From Bacteroidota bacterium (GTDB lineage Bacteria > Bacteroidota > Bacteroidia > Chitinophagales > Chitinophagaceae), in NCBI GenBank assembly GCA_026391435.1, contig JAPLEJ010000045.1, positions 1-64,000 of the forward strand: a DNA stretch of 64,000 nt, written 5' to 3'. Numbering within the stretch: position 1 is the stretch's first letter; the number at the start of each line of letters is the position of its first letter. Shown in pieces: positions 60,159-64,000 of this stretch. The notes below the pieces were generated by a model. That model saw only the letters and a list, made by a program, of their open reading frames with translations, did not search any database and was not told the origin of the DNA. Made by a program: the position numbers and the translations under genes.

Positions 60159-61511
60159 ATGCCTCAAGCTAATTTATTGGCCAAGCCAAAGATGTCGGTG
60201 ATGCAAATCATTTTAATGAGTTTTGGATTTTTAGGAATCCAATTTGGTTTTGCATTACAAAATGGAAACACTTCGCGCATCTTAAGATCATTTGGTGCAG
60301 ATGTAGATCAATTACCTATGTTTTGGATTGTTGCTCCTTTAGTTGGAATGATTATTCAACCTATTATTGGACATTATAGTGATCGCACTTGGAATAAGTG
60401 GGGAAGAAGAAAGCCTTATTTTTTAATAGGGGCTATTTTATCTTCCATTGCATTGGTAGTTTTACCCAATTCAGGAATGCTTACTTCGGTGTTACCTACT
60501 TTATGGATGGGTGCAGGTATGGTAATGATCATGGACGCTTCCTTTAATGTATCAATGGAACCATTCAGAGCATTGGTGGCAGATAATTTACCAGAGAGTC
60601 AAAGAACAAGTGGCTTTGCAATACAAACTTTTTTAATTGGGATAGGTGCAGTGGTTGGATCAGCATTACCTTCTATGTTAGCGAAAATGGGATTTTCACA
60701 GGAAGCAGGACCTACTGGAGTAGCCGACAATATTCGTTATTCATTTTATATAGGAGCCGTTGTTTTTATGGCTGCCATTTTAGTGACGGTATTTTTTTCG
60801 AAAGAATATCCTCCTGAGCAATATGCGCAATACCATGGCCAATCGGATACTGAAGTAAAACAAAAAAGTAGTTTGTTAGATATTTTTAAAGATTTTAAAA
60901 ATATGCCGCGCACCATGAAACAATTAGGCTTAGTGCAATTTTTTTCTTGGTTTGCCTTATTTAGTATGTGGGTATTTACAACAGATGCAGTGGCGACGCA
61001 TGTATATGGATTGACAGGAGATTATTCAAAGTCGGTTGAATATAATACCGCTGGCAATGTAGTGAGTTCGGCATTTGGAGTTTACAATTTAGTAGCAGCA
61101 GGATATGCACTTTGCTTACCTTTGATTGCAAAGTTTTTAGGTCGCAAAGGGACACATGCTTTTTCATTATTAGCAGGTGGGTTTGGATTGTTATCTATTT
61201 ATTTTATTAAGGATCCCGCCATGTTAACTTATTCTATGATTGGAGTAGGATTGGCTTGGGCAAGTATTTTAGCAATGCCATATGTTATTTTATCAGGATC
61301 AATCCCTGCTGGTAAATTAGGCATCTATATGGGGATTTTTAATTTCTTTATTACGTTACCACAAATTGTTAATGGGATATGTGGTGGATTTATTGTAAAA
61401 CATATTTACAATGGGCAATCTATATACGCTATTGTATTGGCTGGATTTTTATTAATCTGCGCTGCAATAAGCGTGTTATTTGTTTATGATGCTGGAACAG
61501 ATAAAAAATAA
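60159..61511 (+). CDS. MFS transporter, SLC45-like (probable maltose/disaccharide)
   Basis: GIQFGFALQNGNTSRILRSFGADVDQLPMFWIVAPLVGMIIQPIIGHYSDRTWNKWGRRKPYF. Confidence 0.88.
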   Translation: MPQANLLAKPKMSVMQIILMSFGFLGIQFGFALQNGNTSRILRSFGADVDQLPMFWIVAPLVGMIIQPIIGHYSDRTWNKWGRRKPYFLIGAILSSIALVVLPNSGMLTSVLPTLWMGAGMVMIMDASFNVSMEPFRALVADNLPESQRTSGFAIQTFLIGIGAVVGSALPSMLAKMGFSQEAGPTGVADNIRYSFYIGAVVFMAAILVTVFFSKEYPPEQYAQYHGQSDTEVKQKSSLLDIFKDFKNMPRTMKQLGLVQFFSWFALFSMWVFTTDAVATHVYGLTGDYSKSVEYNTAGNVVSSAFGVYNLVAAGYALCLPLIAKFLGRKGTHAFSLLAGGFGLLSIYFIKDPAMLTYSMIGVGLAWASILAMPYVILSGSIPAGKLGIYMGIFNFFITLPQIVNGICGGFIVKHIYNGQSIYAIVLAGFLLICAAISVLFVYDAGTDKK

Positions 61512-61528
61512 TTATAAAAAAGAAAAAA

Positions 61529-63409
61529 ATGAAAAATTTATTTAGAATTGGATCATTGATCACTGCGTTTACATTGATATTAATATTATCTTCTTTTTCA
61601 AGTAATGCAAAGTCATTTAATACCACCGAGCCTAATATTAAAGCGTATCCAAGTAGTTGGTTTGTACAAATGAAGTGGAATAAAGTGCAAGTATTATTAC
61701 GAAGTACGAGTGTCAACTTGTCCAACGCTACCATAAAATTAAATTACCCCGGTGTTAAAATTAATAAAGTACATAATTTTAGTAATTCACATTATGTAGC
61801 TGTAGATATTGAAATTGCCAACACAGCCAAGCCAGGAATCATTGCTTTTGATATTACGACTGGGGCAGTGTCCAATAAATTGGAATGGCCATTACAATCT
61901 CGACGTCCGGGAAAGGGAACGCAATTTGCACAAGGAGTAAATCAATCAGATTTCATTTATTTTTTAATGCCTGATCGTTTTAGTAATGGAAACGCAACGA
62001 ATGATCGTATCGCAGGTTTAAAAGATCAATCCTTAAATAGAGATTCAATTTATGATCGTCATGGGGGCGATTTGCAAGGGGTTCAAAATCATTTAGATTA
62101 TATTCAAGGAATGGGGGCGACTACCTTATGGATGACGCCTGTGATTGAAAATGATATGCCCAATAGAACGGAACATGGCTATGCATTTACAGATCATTAC
62201 ACGATTGAAAAAAGATTCGGAGGAGATGCTGCTTATTTACAACTGAGTGATGCATTACATAAGAGAGGGATGAAGTTGATTCAAGATGCTGTGTATAATC
62301 ATGTGGGTTTATATCATTTTTTAGTTCAAGATGCACCAGATCCTAATTGGGTTCATCAATGGCCAACCTATACGCAAACCAATTACAAGGAGCAGACCTT
62401 TTTTGATCCTTATAAAGCAAGTGTTAATAATAAAAGAATGGAAGCGGGATGGTTTGTGCCGCAAATGCCAGATATGAATCATCAAAGTGAATTTGTTGCA
62501 CAATTTTTAATTCAACATGCTTTATGGTCTATTGAAACATTTGGTATTGATGGATGGCGTATTGATACTTATATCTATAATGATGTGAATTTTATGAATC
62601 GTTGTAATCAAGCATTAGTTGATGAGTATCCTAAGATGACATCATTTGGTGAATGTTGGACTAATAGCGTTGCTAATCAAGCCTATTTTGTAGAAAATAA
62701 TTTCAATATCCCCTTTAAAAGTAATTTACAAGGCGCTGTCGATTTTCAAACCCTTTTTAATGGCATTCAACCTGCATTAAATGAAGGCACAGATGGGGTT
62801 AATAAATTATACAATACTTTGTCCAACGATTTCATGTATAAAGATCCTACACGTAATGTCATCTTCCTAGACAATCATGATATGTCTCGCAGTTTTTCCA
62901 CTTTTGGAAATAGTGTTCCCAAATTAAAAATGGCTATTGCTTGGTTAATGACTTGTCGTGGAATTCCTCAGTTGTATTATGGCACCGAAGTTTTGATGAA
63001 AGGATTTTCAAATCCAGATGGACTAGTAAGGTTAGATTTTCCTGGTGGATGGGCAGGGGATCAAAAAAATACTTTTACCGAAATGGGTTTAACCCCTGAC
63101 GAAAAAGAAATGGTACATTACGTCAAAAAATTAGGAAACTTTCGTAAAACTGCTTCCTCCATTACAGGGGGTAAAATGACGCAATATGTTCCTGAAAATG
63201 GATTATATGTTTATTTCAGATATGATCAAAAGCAAACCATCATGTGTGTTATGAATACCTCATCTACTGATAAAAATATTGATTTTGTAAATTATACCGA
63301 GCGCACTGCAGGATTTAAAGGTGGAATGGATATTGTTTCTGGAGAAAAAACGGGGACAAAATGTACGGTGCCTGCACAAACATTAAAATTGATAGAATTA
63401 ACTAAATAA
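61529..63409 (+). CDS. GH13 alpha-amylase family, secreted, with N-terminal cyclomaltodextrinase-like domain
   Basis: Signal peptide; DFIYFLMPDRFSNG, DAVYNHVG, DGWRIDTYIYND, FLDNHDMSR. Confidence 0.92.
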   Translation: MKNLFRIGSLITAFTLILILSSFSSNAKSFNTTEPNIKAYPSSWFVQMKWNKVQVLLRSTSVNLSNATIKLNYPGVKINKVHNFSNSHYVAVDIEIANTAKPGIIAFDITTGAVSNKLEWPLQSRRPGKGTQFAQGVNQSDFIYFLMPDRFSNGNATNDRIAGLKDQSLNRDSIYDRHGGDLQGVQNHLDYIQGMGATTLWMTPVIENDMPNRTEHGYAFTDHYTIEKRFGGDAAYLQLSDALHKRGMKLIQDAVYNHVGLYHFLVQDAPDPNWVHQWPTYTQTNYKEQTFFDPYKASVNNKRMEAGWFVPQMPDMNHQSEFVAQFLIQHALWSIETFGIDGWRIDTYIYNDVNFMNRCNQALVDEYPKMTSFGECWTNSVANQAYFVENNFNIPFKSNLQGAVDFQTLFNGIQPALNEGTDGVNKLYNTLSNDFMYKDPTRNVIFLDNHDMSRSFSTFGNSVPKLKMAIAWLMTCRGIPQLYYGTEVLMKGFSNPDGLVRLDFPGGWAGDQKNTFTEMGLTPDEKEMVHYVKKLGNFRKTASSITGGKMTQYVPENGLYVYFRYDQKQTIMCVMNTSSTDKNIDFVNYTERTAGFKGGMDIVSGEKTGTKCTVPAQTLKLIELTK

Positions 63410-63411
63410 GA

Positions 63412-64000
63412 ATGTCTAAATACGAGGAAGTTCATTTTGTAGATACGCAACAACCTGTTTGGAATTATTCTCTTTTTTCAGAACAGGATATTGCTAATTT
63501 TCAAAATGGCACTCATTATTCTTTATATCAGCTATTTGGGAACAAGCAGATAAAAGTAATAGACACCAACGGAACTTACTTTGCAGTTTGGGCGCCCAAT
63601 GCCACTGCTGTTTTTGTAGAGGGAAATTTTAATGATTGGAATTTACAAACACATCCTTTAAAAGTGAGGTTGGATAATTCAGGTATTTGGGAAGGATTTA
63701 TTCCTAATATACTAAAGGGGGAAGTGTATAAGTATCATATACATGGTTACCAAGGAGTCAAATTAGATAAAGCAGATCCATTCTCGCATTATTGTGAATT
63801 GAGGCCGTTAACTGCTTCTATCACTTGGCAAACCAACTATGAATGGAAGGATGCTGCCTGGATTGAAAAACGCAAAACGGCCAATCGAATTGATCAACCT
63901 TATTCTGTTTATGAAGTGCATTTAGCGAGTTGGATGCGCCCTGATAAAAATAATCAAGATGCTTATAATACTTATTTGCAGATGATTGAGTTATTGGTGC
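63412..64000 (+). CDS. glgB: 1,4-alpha-glucan branching enzyme, 5' part; continues past window edge
   Basis: Open frame from ATG 63412 to window end (absent from ORF track because unterminated): MSKYEEVHFVDTQQPVWNYSLF...GTYFAVWAPNATAVFVEGNFNDWN CBM48. Confidence 0.88.
   Translation, partial: MSKYEEVHFVDTQQPVWNYSLFSEQDIANFQNGTHYSLYQLFGNKQIKVIDTNGTYFAVWAPNATAVFVEGNFNDWNLQTHPLKVRLDNSGIWEGFIPNILKGEVYKYHIHGYQGVKLDKADPFSHYCELRPLTASITWQTNYEWKDAAWIEKRKTANRIDQPYSVYEVHLASWMRPDKNNQDAYNTYLQMIELLV

Overview
This 64 kb window is a compact, AT-rich stretch of what looks like an ordinary Bacteroidota chromosome, probably Chitinophagaceae-like (my inference from protein style, DUF4270/GSCFA/T9SS genes and TAnnTTTG-type promoters). 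I could place about 58 protein genes, one initiator tRNA-Met, one TPP riboswitch at the left edge and about ten hairpin terminators. I saw no CRISPR array, rRNA, transposase, prophage or obvious defence island. Main blocks: tRNA-fMet/era/der/lon; T9SS genes porQ and porW/sprE flanking a PBP1A; an atpZ/atpI-like pair detached from any ATP synthase operon; metK/NUDIX/rlmB/GSCFA/penicillin acylase; purC, an orphan TonB receptor, pdhB, lepB; topA; fdx-iscX; kdsC-like/ubiA/maf; lipA; and a glycogen/maltodextrin locus (ROK kinase, MFS, glgA, glgC, MFS, GH13, glgB) running off the right edge. I did not find convincing evidence of a new multi-gene system. The items most worth a second look are a degenerate glycogen-synthase N-terminal domain protein, an outer-membrane barrel gene with an in-frame stop at codon 5, a stand-alone membrane anchor resembling that of M23 peptidases, a perfect palindrome between fdx and iscX, and the tRNA-fMet/era/der arrangement.
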